This document shows, piece after piece, positions 25,423 through 33,519 of a stretch of DNA of 64,000 nucleotides (position 1 is the stretch's first letter; each line of letters opens with the position of its first letter). This stretch comes from JAPLJC01 sp963697965. Its GTDB lineage: Bacteria; Desulfobacterota; Desulfobaccia; Desulfobaccales; 0-14-0-80-60-11. A program made the position numbers and the translations under genes. The notes below the pieces were generated by a model. That model was not told the DNA's origin. It saw only the letters and a list, made by a program, of their open reading frames with translations, and did no database searches. The stretch lies in NCBI GenBank assembly GCA_963697965.1, contig OY969108.1:1054001-1118000 (forward strand). The letters run 5' to 3'.

Positions 25423-26286
25423 ATGGAAAGGTCCAACCCGGAGGAAAGAGGGGACCTTCAGAGCGGCGCCTTGATCCGCCTGCGCGGGGTTTATCCTTCC
25501 CTGAAAGCGGCCGTGCAGAAAGTGGCGAGCCTGATCCTGAAACAGCCGGAGATGGCCATCTATGCCTCGGTCAATGAAGTGGCGGCGGCCGCCGGGGTCA
25601 GCGAGGCCACCGTCATGCGCTTTTGCCGCACCTTGGGTTTTAAGGGTTTTCAAGATTTCAAGATCGCCATGGCCCGGGAACTGGTGGCGCCGCCTACGCG
25701 GCTGCCGGAAGATGCGGGTCCCGCCACCCTGGTGCGGTCGATCTTCAAGGCCAACGCCGCCGCCCTGGAGGAAACCCTGGAAGTTTTGGAGATACAGCAG
25801 TTGCTCCAGGCCGGGCAGGTCATAGAAAATTGCCGGAGGCTGATCATTGGCGGCTTGCGAGGCTCGGCGCTGGCGGCGCAATATGCCGCCATTCGCTTCG
25901 CCCCCCTGGGGCTAGACCTATGCTGTTTTACCGAGACCTACCAGATGTCCATGGGCACGGCCCTCTTGGGGAGGGAAGATGTCCTGCTGGCCATCTCCCA
26001 CTCGGGCAGCACCCGGGGAATCCTGACCCCGGCCCGGGTGGCTAAAGACAACGGGGCCCGGGTCCTGGCCATCGCCAGCAACCCTTTGTCTCCCTTGGCC
26101 CGGATGGCGGACCTGGTGCTGGTGAACGCGGTCCGGGTTTTGCCAGCAGCCCCGGACTGCCTGGCAGCCCTTCCCAGCCAGATCTCCATCATCGACTGCC
26201 TGGCCACCTTGCTGCAACAGGGCCGGCTCGAGGAGGCCCGTGCCAATCTGGCCAAGATCGAGGGAGCCCTCTCGGGGGCGGCTTAA
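25423..26286 (+). CDS. RpiR-family transcriptional regulator (HTH + SIS sugar-phosphate sensor)
   Basis: A 287-residue regulator. The N-terminal RpiR helix-turn-helix (VASLILKQPEMAIYASVNEV, GVSEATVMRFCRTLGFKGFQ) is followed by a SIS domain from about 125, with VLLAISHSGSTRGILTPARV as its sugar-phosphate loop. Members repress or activate sugar catabolism and include MurR for MurNAc-6-P. AAGGAG precedes ATG 25423. The class II aldolase gene begins 21 bp downstream and is probably its target, along with the palindrome at 25342. The effector cannot be named. Confidence 0.9.
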   Translation: MERSNPEERGDLQSGALIRLRGVYPSLKAAVQKVASLILKQPEMAIYASVNEVAAAAGVSEATVMRFCRTLGFKGFQDFKIAMARELVAPPTRLPEDAGPATLVRSIFKANAAALEETLEVLEIQQLLQAGQVIENCRRLIIGGLRGSALAAQYAAIRFAPLGLDLCCFTETYQMSMGTALLGREDVLLAISHSGSTRGILTPARVAKDNGARVLAIASNPLSPLARMADLVLVNAVRVLPAAPDCLAALPSQISIIDCLATLLQQGRLEEARANLAKIEGALSGAA

Positions 26287-26307
26287 TCTTTCCGGACAGG
26301 ACCGGCC

Positions 26308-26952
26308 ATGATGCGCCAAGCTCAGCTAAAGCAGGATATTGTCCGGGTCTGCCAGATGTTGCACCGGAAAAATTACCTGGCGGCCACCGACGGCAATGTC
26401 AGTGTGCGTCTGGGGGACCAGGTCCTCCTCACCCCCAGCGGGGTGAATAAGGGAATGATGGCGGAGGACCAGGTGATCACCGTGGACCTGGAAGGCCGAT
26501 TGCTGGCCGGGACGGGACGGCCCACTTCGGAACTTCGCATGCACCTGCTGGTCTATGAGTTGCGGCCGGAGGCGGGGGCCGTGGTGCACGCCCATCTACC
26601 CTATGCCACTGCCTGTACCCTGGCTGGCATCTCCCTGCTGGAACCCATCTTGCCGGAGGTGGTGATTACCCTAAAGGGGATTCCCACCGCGGCCTATGCC
26701 ACCCCGGGCACCGAAGAAGTCCCAAAGGCCATCCGGGAATTTATCCCGGAATTCGACGCCATCCTCTTATCCAGGCACGGCGCCATGACCGTGGGGCGCG
26801 ATGTGATGGACGCTTATAACAAAATGGAAAAGCTGGAGCACACCGCCCGGGTGGTCCTGGCGGCGCGGCTGCAGGGGGTGGTGTCGCCTCTGTCAGATTC
26901 GGAGGTGGAGAAGCTGCGGCGTCTGAGAGAAAAGTATGAGGCGGGCGGTTGA
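26308..26952 (+). CDS. class II aldolase/adducin family protein (fuculose-phosphate aldolase-like)
   Basis: Zinc-dependent aldolase that splits a ketose or deoxy-sugar phosphate, typically to DHAP or glycolaldehyde phosphate plus an aldehyde. The phosphate and zinc sites are seen: AATDGNVSVRL, LLTPSGVNKG, VVHAHLPYATACTL (His pair) and LLSRHGAMTVGRD (third His). The length of 214 residues is typical of FucA, but AraD-type epimerases, MtnB and decarboxylases share this fold, so substrate is open. It is co-oriented 21 bp behind the RpiR regulator and preceded by GGACAGGA. Confidence 0.85.
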   Translation: MMRQAQLKQDIVRVCQMLHRKNYLAATDGNVSVRLGDQVLLTPSGVNKGMMAEDQVITVDLEGRLLAGTGRPTSELRMHLLVYELRPEAGAVVHAHLPYATACTLAGISLLEPILPEVVITLKGIPTAAYATPGTEEVPKAIREFIPEFDAILLSRHGAMTVGRDVMDAYNKMEKLEHTARVVLAARLQGVVSPLSDSEVEKLRRLREKYEAGG

Positions 26953-27022
26953 TTTTTGAGAGGCGTTTAGGGCGCTATTATTACGGCGCCGTCCCTCCTG
27001 GCAGGTTCCCCGGAGACCCCGG

Positions 27023-27829
27023 ATGAAACTCACAGTATCCCTGGCCCAGATTGAGGTGGCAAATTCGCAGCCGGAGATGAACCTCAGCAAAGGCGAGCGT
27101 TTGGTTGCCGAGGCGGCCCGCCGGGGAAGCGATGTGGTCTGTTTCCCGGAGATGTGGACCACGGGCTTTAACTGGGCCAACAACGAACGCCTGGCGGCCG
27201 ATCACGAAAAGATCATAGATCGCATCGCCGGCATGGCCAAGGATCACGGTATCTGGATCAACGGCTCCATGGCCGCCCTCGACGAAGATGGGAAAATCTC
27301 CAATACCTCCATCCTATTCAGCCCCAAGGGAGAGAGAACCGCAACCTACCGCAAAACGCACCTCTTCAGCCTGATTGGCGAAGAGAAGCATATGGCGGCC
27401 GGGAAAACCCTGGGCCTGGCCGAGACCCCCTGGGGTCCGACCGGTCTGGCGGTTTGCTACGACCTTCGCTTCCCGGAGCTTTTCCGGACTTATGCCCTCA
27501 AGGGCGTCAGGATAGTCTTCTCTCCCATGGCCTTTCCTTACCCGAGGCTGGAGCATTGGAAAATTTTGGTGCGGGCTCGAGCCATCGAGAACCAGATGTT
27601 TGTAGTTGGAACCAACCAGGTGGGCAGGGAAGACTTCGGTCCCGGTAATCTGGTGACCTACTGCGGCGATTCGGTAATCATCGACCCCTGGGGGAGGACC
27701 GTGGTGGAGGCCAGCGAAACGGATGAAGCGCTCCTCACCGCCGCCATCGATCTCGACCTGGTTGAGGAGATCAGAGGCAAGATGAAGGTGTTGGCTGATC
27801 GTCGGCCCGACCTTTACGAGCTTGGCTAA
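27023..27829 (+). CDS. carbon-nitrogen hydrolase (nitrilase superfamily, omega-amidase-like)
   Basis: 268-residue amidase. The Glu-Lys-Cys triad is present: Glu43 in VCFPEMWTTGF, Lys111 in TYRKTHLFSLIGEE, Cys145 in LAVCYDLRFPELFRTYALKG. The RFPELFR context places it with omega-amidase/YafV-type enzymes that deamidate 2-oxoglutaramate or 2-oxosuccinamate; that substrate is by family. GGAG lies eight bases before ATG 27023. It is 70 bp behind the aldolase and faces the transporter gene tail to tail. Confidence 0.9.
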   Translation: MKLTVSLAQIEVANSQPEMNLSKGERLVAEAARRGSDVVCFPEMWTTGFNWANNERLAADHEKIIDRIAGMAKDHGIWINGSMAALDEDGKISNTSILFSPKGERTATYRKTHLFSLIGEEKHMAAGKTLGLAETPWGPTGLAVCYDLRFPELFRTYALKGVRIVFSPMAFPYPRLEHWKILVRARAIENQMFVVGTNQVGREDFGPGNLVTYCGDSVIIDPWGRTVVEASETDEALLTAAIDLDLVEEIRGKMKVLADRRPDLYELG

Positions 27830-27871
27830 GCAATTCCGGCAGCCCCTCATATCCCATTGACCAGCGTGGCC

Positions 27872-29143
27872 TCAATAGTCGCTGCTGACGGCTGACTGCT
27901 CGCGGCTCGCCGCCTCGATCCGCCGCACCGTGGGAAGCACCCAGGGGAGCAGGGCGAAGGCGGGCCAGGCGGCCAGGAAGCTCAGGAAGAAGAAGGTGGC
28001 GTAGCCCAAAGAGGCCGCCAGCCAGCCCCCCAGGTAGCCGCAGAGGCGGCCGCTGAGGCCGAAGAGCATGGACAGGAAGGCGTAGTGGGAGGCGCTGAAG
28101 CGTTTATCGCAGAGGCACATCAGGAAGGCCATGAAGGCCGCGGAGCCCATCTGGCCCGCCAGGTTATCCCCCAGGGTGGCCAGATAGATGGTGTAATGCC
28201 AGGACCCCGGTAGCGCCGCCAGCCAGTATCCTAAAATCGAAAGCGCCTGAAAAATACCCAGGACCCAGAGGGCGCGGCTGATGCCCCAGCGGGTCGTGAG
28301 CACCCCCCCCAGAAAACCGCCCAGGATGGCGGGCACTTTGCCCAGGGTGATGGAAGCCACCCCGAACTGGGTGCCGCTGAACCCCAGGTCCCGCCAGAAG
28401 GCGCTCACCATGGCCCCCAACATGGCGTCGCCGGCCTTATAGGCCAGGATAAAGACGATGATCACCCCCATATTGGCATGGCGCATCAGCCCCCTGAAAG
28501 ACTCCTTGATCTGGCTGGGGGGCCTCGATCCCAAGGCGGCCCGGGGCCGCTCCAGCCGGGGCAGATGGAAGGGGCGGCAGGCCAGGACGGTGACCGCCAG
28601 GGCCACCATGATCAGGCCCACCCCCACGAAGGCGGGGCTCCAGCCCACCAGGTCGCTGAGAATCAGGACCCCGCCCCCGGCGGCGATGAGGCCCACCCGG
28701 TAGGCGCCGATGCGGATGCCGTTGGCCAGCCCCAGCTCCCGGGTGTCCAGAAGGTCGATGGTGTAGGCGTCCACCGCCAGGTCCTGGGTAGCCGAGGCCA
28801 GGCAGAGGAGCCCCACCAGGACCCAGAAGGCTGGGCCCACCGGCGCCGCGGCCAGCCAGGCCAGCCCCAGCAGGCTGAGGATCACCCCCACTTGGGCCGG
28901 CACCAGCCAAGCGGCCCGGGAGCCGAAGCGGTCCGCCAGGGGGCTCCACAGGACCTTGAGGCTCCAGGCCAGACCCACGAGGCTCAGGATGCCGATCTGC
29001 TCCAGGGGCACCCCCCGGCTGCGGAGGTAGTAGGACAGGGTCGTGTAGACGAAGCCGAAGGGCACTCCTTCGGCGAAATAGAGCACGAAGACCACCAGCA
29101 TCTTCAGGCGGCCGGAGAGTTGGGGGTGGGATTCCTGAGGCAT
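27872..29143 (-). CDS. major facilitator superfamily transporter, AmpG-like
   Basis: A 12-helix-type inner-membrane transporter of 423 residues. The N-terminus (LYFAEGVPFGFVYTTLSYYL, followed by SLVGLAWSLKVLWSPLADRF) is the hallmark of the AmpG/PAT subfamily, which imports GlcNAc-anhydroMurNAc muropeptides or acetyl-CoA. Later helices keep the AmpG pattern (ATQDLAVDAYTIDLL). A role in cell-wall recycling would suit the NamZ and AmgK/MurU-like genes elsewhere in the window, but they are not adjacent. There is no good ribosome-binding site before ATG 29143. Confidence 0.82.
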   Translation of the reverse strand: MPQESHPQLSGRLKMLVVFVLYFAEGVPFGFVYTTLSYYLRSRGVPLEQIGILSLVGLAWSLKVLWSPLADRFGSRAAWLVPAQVGVILSLLGLAWLAAAPVGPAFWVLVGLLCLASATQDLAVDAYTIDLLDTRELGLANGIRIGAYRVGLIAAGGGVLILSDLVGWSPAFVGVGLIMVALAVTVLACRPFHLPRLERPRAALGSRPPSQIKESFRGLMRHANMGVIIVFILAYKAGDAMLGAMVSAFWRDLGFSGTQFGVASITLGKVPAILGGFLGGVLTTRWGISRALWVLGIFQALSILGYWLAALPGSWHYTIYLATLGDNLAGQMGSAAFMAFLMCLCDKRFSASHYAFLSMLFGLSGRLCGYLGGWLAASLGYATFFFLSFLAAWPAFALLPWVLPTVRRIEAASREQSAVSSDY

Positions 29144-29344
29144 CTCGGAATTAACTTAGAAGCTGGCAGGAAGAAAGTCGAGCCTTTTTTCAGGCCTGGT
29201 TAACAGGATAGAAGGACAGGGCGCCCACATTACAGGCAGGAAACCTGTGCCGTTGCCGCCCGGCGGGGATTGGGGGCGGGGGCAGGCGGGCCGGAGGCGC
29301 CAGCGCTCGCTGCCCAGGCCACCCCCACCTTCCTCCCCCAACAC

Positions 29345-30109
29345 TTACTCGGCGCTCAACTTCCCGGCGATGGTCGCGGCCACCTCCAACAGTTCCGGGA
29401 GGGCCTCATAGGGGGGGATGCCCTTCAGGTCGGCTTCGATGATCTTGTCGTCAAAGGGAATGAAGCCCAGGAAAGGCAGGTCCGGCAGGTTTTTACGCAA
29501 GAAGGCTTCGTCCGCCTCCCCGCGGATCTTGTTGCCTACCACCGCCACCCGCTGCAGTCCCAGGTCTCCGGCCAACTGCCGCACGTGCAAGGCCGTCTCG
29601 ACGCTGCGGCGGCCCGGCTCCACCACCACGATGAGCCAGTCCACCCCCTTGGCGGTGGCCCGGCCCAGGTGCTCGATCCCCGCCTCCATGTCCATGACCA
29701 CCACTTCATCCCGGAGAAGCACCATGTGGGTAACCAGGGTGCGCAGCAGCACGCTCTCCGGGCAGATGCAGCCGCTGCCGCCCTTCTTCACCCCGCCCAT
29801 GACGATGAGCTTGACCCCGTCCAGTTGCCGGGCATACTTCTCGGGGATGTCATCCACCTTGGGGTTTAGCTTGAAGAAGCCCCCCATCTTACCGGGCTGG
29901 GATTCGGTGCGCTCCGCTACCATCTCTTTCATCTGGCTCAGGGGCACGATGTTCTCCGGATCAGGGACCCCCAGGGCCAGGGCCAGATTGGCGTCCGGAT
30001 CGGCGTCCACCGCCAGCACCTTTTTGCCCTGGTCCTGAAAATATTTGATGAGCAGGGCCGCCAGGGTGGTCTTGCCCACCCCGCCTTTGCCGCTGATGGC
30101 AATTTTCAT
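29345..30109 (-). CDS. cooC: CooC-type nickel-insertion ATPase (CO dehydrogenase maturation factor)
   Basis: MinD/ParA-type ATPase that inserts nickel into anaerobic CO dehydrogenase or CODH/acetyl-CoA synthase. The deviant Walker A is SGKGGVGKTT (6-15), the second motif LAVDADPDANLALALG, and the CooC-specific dimer-bridging Cys-x-Cys is Cys114-Cys116 in GGSGCICPES. It implies a nickel CODH elsewhere in the genome; none is in this window. AGGAGA precedes ATG 30109. The 201-bp gap to the transporter suggests separate transcription. Confidence 0.9.
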   Translation of the reverse strand: MKIAISGKGGVGKTTLAALLIKYFQDQGKKVLAVDADPDANLALALGVPDPENIVPLSQMKEMVAERTESQPGKMGGFFKLNPKVDDIPEKYARQLDGVKLIVMGGVKKGGSGCICPESVLLRTLVTHMVLLRDEVVVMDMEAGIEHLGRATAKGVDWLIVVVEPGRRSVETALHVRQLAGDLGLQRVAVVGNKIRGEADEAFLRKNLPDLPFLGFIPFDDKIIEADLKGIPPYEALPELLEVAATIAGKLSAE

Positions 30110-30324
30110 GTATAATCTCTCCTGGCTAGTTATTCCCTTGGATCACAGTTATTTTACCACAGAGCCCCGGATAAGCGTTTTTCTATTCCGGTTTTTCTTT
30201 TTGGGTTTTTCGATTTTTGTATTTGGGCCCCTGGGCCAGTTTCTGAGAAGAACCAAAAACGGAAAATTAGAAACCGATCTGCCTCTCGGGGTGTCTGCGT
30301 TAAAGATTTTTTGCGGAGAATCTC

Positions 30325-30756
30325 ATGCAAAGCGAAATCGAACCCTTGACGCCGGAACAGGAAGCTCCCATACGCGCCCGCCTGGCTGCCAACCCTTTCA
30401 TCCGCTTCGTGGGCATCCAGGTGCCGCAATTGGGTCGGGGCTACGCCCGCTTCCTCTTACCCTTCAAGCCGGAGCTGGCAAATGCCATTGGCCTGTTGCA
30501 GGGCGGCATGATCGCCGCTCTGGCGGACGAGGCGGTGGCTTACGCCCTTTACAGCCTGGTGGCGCCAGGCGAAACCATCAACACCGTGGAGATGAAGATC
30601 AATTTCCTGGCCGCGGTGAAGGAGGGCGAGGTGGAGGCGGTGGCCCGCATCACCAAGCGGGGGCGCACCATCTCCCTGGGGGAAGTGGAGGTGCGCCAGG
30701 GGGAGCGCCTGGTGGCCAAGGCCATGTGCACCTACATCCACCTGGCCAGGAAATAG
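30325..30756 (+). CDS. PaaI-family hotdog-fold thioesterase
   Basis: A 143-residue acyl-CoA thioesterase-like protein. The hotdog signature is LANAIGLLQGGMIAALADEA (catalytic-site Gly-Gly and Asp on the central helix) followed by INTVEMKINFLAAVKEGEVE. Family members hydrolyse (hydroxy)phenylacetyl-CoA or other acyl-CoAs, but this substrate is unknown. GGAG is seven bases before ATG 30325. It diverges from cooC, with a 215-bp gap between. Confidence 0.87.
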   Translation: MQSEIEPLTPEQEAPIRARLAANPFIRFVGIQVPQLGRGYARFLLPFKPELANAIGLLQGGMIAALADEAVAYALYSLVAPGETINTVEMKINFLAAVKEGEVEAVARITKRGRTISLGEVEVRQGERLVAKAMCTYIHLARK

Positions 30757-30862
30757 GGGGCCAGGGCCGATTTCCTTTGCCCCCGGCTCCTTGCCCCACC
30801 CGCCTCAGTCGAGGCCATACGGCTCCGGCAATTCCTTCAGCAAATTTTTTTAGAGGAGTTTT

Positions 30863-31381
30863 CTAAGCCCCCTTCCGGCTCCAAGCCAGCAGACTTGCCA
30901 GCAGCCGGGAGCTGGATGCCATGGTGAGGTGGATGACGAGGTCCGTTTCCCGGCTCAGGAGCCGCCGGGTCTGGAAGTCGCCGCTGACCCGCAGCTCCAG
31001 GCGCTGGGGGCCGCGGCGCCGTGCCGTGAGCCGGGATGCTTCGCAAAAGATGAAGAGGTTTTGATCGGGAAGGTGGCAGGCGGCCAGGATTGGGGTCTCC
31101 AGCAGTTCGGCCACGGCCGGCGCCGCTTCCAGGCGCAGCTCGTGCCGTGGGGCGAACCCCTCGATCAAATCGGCCAGGGACACGGGCGGGGGCAGCAGGG
31201 CCTCCAGCCAGATACCCGCCTCCCCCCGGAGTTCCGGGGCCTCCAGAACCTCCAGACCCTCCACCCGCAGCACGCAGGCCCCACCATGTTCATCCCAAAT
31301 TAGCCGGGCGGGCTCCCGGTTCTGCAGCCTAAGCTTTGCCGCCGGAAAATCCGCCAGCACCCGGGGACAGTCAAATTGCAC
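30863..31381 (-). CDS. hypothetical protein, 172 residues
   Basis: Not recognised. Beta-rich N-terminal half (ARLIWDEHGGACVLRVEGLE), a Leu/Pro-rich middle (WLEALLPPPVSLADLIEGF), and a basic C-terminal helix (SSSRLLASLLAWSRKGA). No signal peptide, cysteine cluster or membrane segment is evident. GTG 31381 is preceded by AGGAGG, which supports translation. It lies alone between the thioesterase (convergent) and the nifU-like gene (divergent). Confidence 0.55.
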   Translation of the reverse strand: MQFDCPRVLADFPAAKLRLQNREPARLIWDEHGGACVLRVEGLEVLEAPELRGEAGIWLEALLPPPVSLADLIEGFAPRHELRLEAAPAVAELLETPILAACHLPDQNLFIFCEASRLTARRRGPQRLELRVSGDFQTRRLLSRETDLVIHLTMASSSRLLASLLAWSRKGA

Positions 31382-31727
31382 CCTTCCTCCTCATTATCCA
31401 GCGGCTCCCACCCACCGGGGAGGCTGCTTCCGGCCCTCGCACCTTTCTGAGGCCAGATGCGGGATCTATCTTACCTATCATCATACCACGCCAGGGCTCC
31501 CTGAGAATCTTGGGAGGTTAAAAAAATTTGGCTTGGGTGGCCGCGGCGTGCTTGCCAAGGATTTATCAGGGATTGCCACCTGGCAAACCCTGGGAATTAT
31601 TTCCGCTCAAAGTAACTCTGGTTCATAACTGCCCGGACTGCTTTGGCTTATCCTTGATTTATCTTCGGGCAAATCTTATATTAAATAATTGCAAATTTTG
31701 GTTTAATTAAAATTGGAGTCACGTCAC
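31382..31727. other. intergenic region upstream of the nifU-nifS-like pair
   Basis: 346 bp with no gene seen. Its right half becomes AT-rich and contains the promoter at 31654. No IscR-type site could be recognised with confidence. Confidence 0.5.
31654..31682 (+). promoter_or_regulatory. sigma-70 type promoter of the nifU-nifS-like operon
   Basis: TTGATT (31654-31659), 17-bp spacer, TATATT (31677-31682), about 45 bp before the nifU-like start codon. Confidence 0.6.
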
Positions 31728-32246
31728 ATGCCATATTCCCCCGTAGTTTTGGACCATTTCAAGAATCCCCGCAATGTCGGAGAAATCCTGGATGCCGACG
31801 GCATCGGCGAAGTCGGCAACCCGGTGTGCGGCGACATCATGAACGTCTATATCAAGGTGGTGGACAACCGCATCGAGGACGTTAAATTCAAGACCTTCGG
31901 CTGCGGCGCGGCCATCGCGGTTTCCAGCATGATCACCTCCATGGCCAAGGGCAAGACCCTGGAAGAGGCCATGAAGATCACCAACGCCGACGTGGCCGAG
32001 GCCCTGGGCGGCCTGCCGCCCAACAAGCTGCACTGCTCCAACCTGGGGGCCGACGCCCTGCACTCCGCCATCAAGAACTACCGGGACCGCTTGGCCGGCA
32101 AGCCGGCTACCGGCGAAGCCGACCGGGAGCCTCACCACAAGGGCACCGGCCAGTGCTACTGCCCCTACTGCGAGATGAAGGTGGACGATGAGGCCCATTT
32201 CTGCATGTCCTGCGGGCAGGAGCTGCCCCATGAACACGATCATTAA
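31728..32246 (+). CDS. NifU/IscU-type Fe-S scaffold with C-terminal zinc-ribbon-like extension
   Basis: Scaffold on which [2Fe-2S]/[4Fe-4S] clusters are built. All IscU ligands are present: Cys34 and Asp36 in GNPVCGDIMNVYIKV, Cys59 in FKTFGCGAAIAVSSM, His102-Cys103 in NKLHCSNLGADAL. After residue 130, where plain IscU ends, a linker leads to a five-cysteine tail (CYCPYCEMKVDDEAHFCMSC, Cys143-Cys162) resembling a zinc ribbon, then a His-rich end. ATG 31728 is used; GGAG sits nine bases upstream. The desulfurase-like gene follows 32 bp later. The tail could hold zinc or iron, or dock the partner; its function is unknown. Confidence 0.9.
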   Translation: MPYSPVVLDHFKNPRNVGEILDADGIGEVGNPVCGDIMNVYIKVVDNRIEDVKFKTFGCGAAIAVSSMITSMAKGKTLEEAMKITNADVAEALGGLPPNKLHCSNLGADALHSAIKNYRDRLAGKPATGEADREPHHKGTGQCYCPYCEMKVDDEAHFCMSCGQELPHEHDH

Positions 32247-32278
32247 CCGGCCGCGGGGAGAGGAGGTTTTCTAAAATC

Positions 32279-33451
32279 ATGTCCTTGACCTACCTGGACT
32301 ATCTGTCCGCGGCGCCCCTCCATCCCCAGGTCAAAGAGGCGATGCTCCGGCACCTGGAGACCGTGTTCGGCAACCCTGCCACGGACAATCAGGTGGGGCA
32401 GCCGGCCGCCGCGGCGCTGGAAAAGGCCCGGGGACAGGTAGCGGCGCTGATCAACGCCGACCCCAAGGAAGTGGTCTTCACCTCCGGCGGCACCGAGGCC
32501 AACAACCATGCCATCAAGGGTGTGGCCATCGGCCTCCGGGAGAAGGGCCGCCACCTGATCACCTCCAATATCGAGCATAAATCCGTGCTCAATTCCTTGC
32601 GCACCCTGCGCCTCCTGGACTATCGGGTGACCTCCCTGGACGTGGACCGATACGGGCTGGTGGACCCGGCGGCGCTGGAAAAGGCCATCACCCCCGAGAC
32701 CATCCTCATCAGCGTCATGTTGGGCAACAACGAGATCGGCACTGTCGAGCCCATCACCGAGATCGCCGGGATCGCCAAAAAGCACAAGGTGGCTTTGCAC
32801 ACCGACGCAGTGGCCGCGGTGGGCGCCATCCCGGTGGATGTCCAGGAACTGGGGGTCAACCTGCTAAGTCTGGCGGCCAACCCGTTTTACGGTCCCCCCG
32901 GGGTCGGGGCCCTCTTTATCCGCAAAGGCACCCCCATCTGGCCCTTGCTGGACGGCGGCCTTCAGGAGAACAAGCGCCGGGCCGGCGCTGAAAACCTGGT
33001 GGGCATCGTTGGCCTGGGCGCCGCCGCCGAACTGGCGGCCAGGGAAATGCCGGAGCGCCTGCCCCGGCTTAAAGCCTTGAAAGAGCGCCTGCGCCAGGGC
33101 CTAGCAGCCAGCATCCCGGAGGTCAAGATCAACGGTCATCCCGACCGCTGCCTACCCCACCTTTTGTCCGTTTCGGTGCCCTACGTCGAAGGTGAGAGCC
33201 TGATGATGCTGCTGGAAGAAGAGGGCATCATTGTCAATACCCGCTCCGCCTGCGCCTCGGGGTCGCTCCGGGCCTCCCACGTCCTTATCGGCACCGGCCT
33301 CGACTTCGCCCTGGCCCAGGGCACCCTGGTCTTCACCTTGGGCCGGGAGACCACCCCAGCCGACATCGAGCGGGTGCTGGAGGTTATGCCGGGCATCGTT
33401 CAGACCCTGCGAGATATGTCGCCCCTCTACAAGAAAGAGCACACCGCCTAA
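32279..33451 (+). CDS. NifS/IscS-like protein lacking the PLP lysine
   Basis: 390-residue fold-type I cysteine-desulfurase homologue. Retained are the cofactor-stacking His100 (IEHKSVLN), Asp176 (HTDAV), TSGGTEANNHAIKG, and the mobile-loop cysteine Cys325 in TRSACASGS. The Schiff-base lysine is missing: the usual SAHKxYGPKG reads AANPFYGPPG (Asn201-Pro202 at the His-Lys positions). The PLP-contacting Gln is Ala179 (DAVAAVG), and the N-terminal DNxATTP motif is DYLSAAP. It should not act as a normal desulfurase. Archaeoglobus fulgidus IscS also lacks this lysine and supplies a cluster ligand to IscU instead, so a scaffold-partner role using free sulfide is inferred. Confidence 0.9.
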   Translation: MSLTYLDYLSAAPLHPQVKEAMLRHLETVFGNPATDNQVGQPAAAALEKARGQVAALINADPKEVVFTSGGTEANNHAIKGVAIGLREKGRHLITSNIEHKSVLNSLRTLRLLDYRVTSLDVDRYGLVDPAALEKAITPETILISVMLGNNEIGTVEPITEIAGIAKKHKVALHTDAVAAVGAIPVDVQELGVNLLSLAANPFYGPPGVGALFIRKGTPIWPLLDGGLQENKRRAGAENLVGIVGLGAAAELAAREMPERLPRLKALKERLRQGLAASIPEVKINGHPDRCLPHLLSVSVPYVEGESLMMLLEEEGIIVNTRSACASGSLRASHVLIGTGLDFALAQGTLVFTLGRETTPADIERVLEVMPGIVQTLRDMSPLYKKEHTA

Positions 33452-33459
33452 AAAAATTA

Positions 33460-33496
33460 AGGGGGAAAGCCACGGGCTGCCGGCCCCTTTCCCCCT
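33460..33496. terminator. hairpin between convergent genes
   Basis: 10-bp stem AGGGGGAAAG / CTTTCCCCCT with a 17-base loop, preceded by a run of A on the + strand (T on the minus strand). Placed between the nifS-like and alcohol dehydrogenase 3' ends, it would best serve the leftward transcript. Confidence 0.5.
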
Positions 33497-33519
33497 GCCC
33501 CAACCCGCCTGGTTGATGA

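Noticed and set aside
25423..29143. Reading the RpiR regulator as MurR and the whole block as a MurNAc operon
   Set aside because: No MurQ etherase or PTS gene is present, the aldolase and amidase do not fit, and the AmpG-like gene is on the opposite strand.
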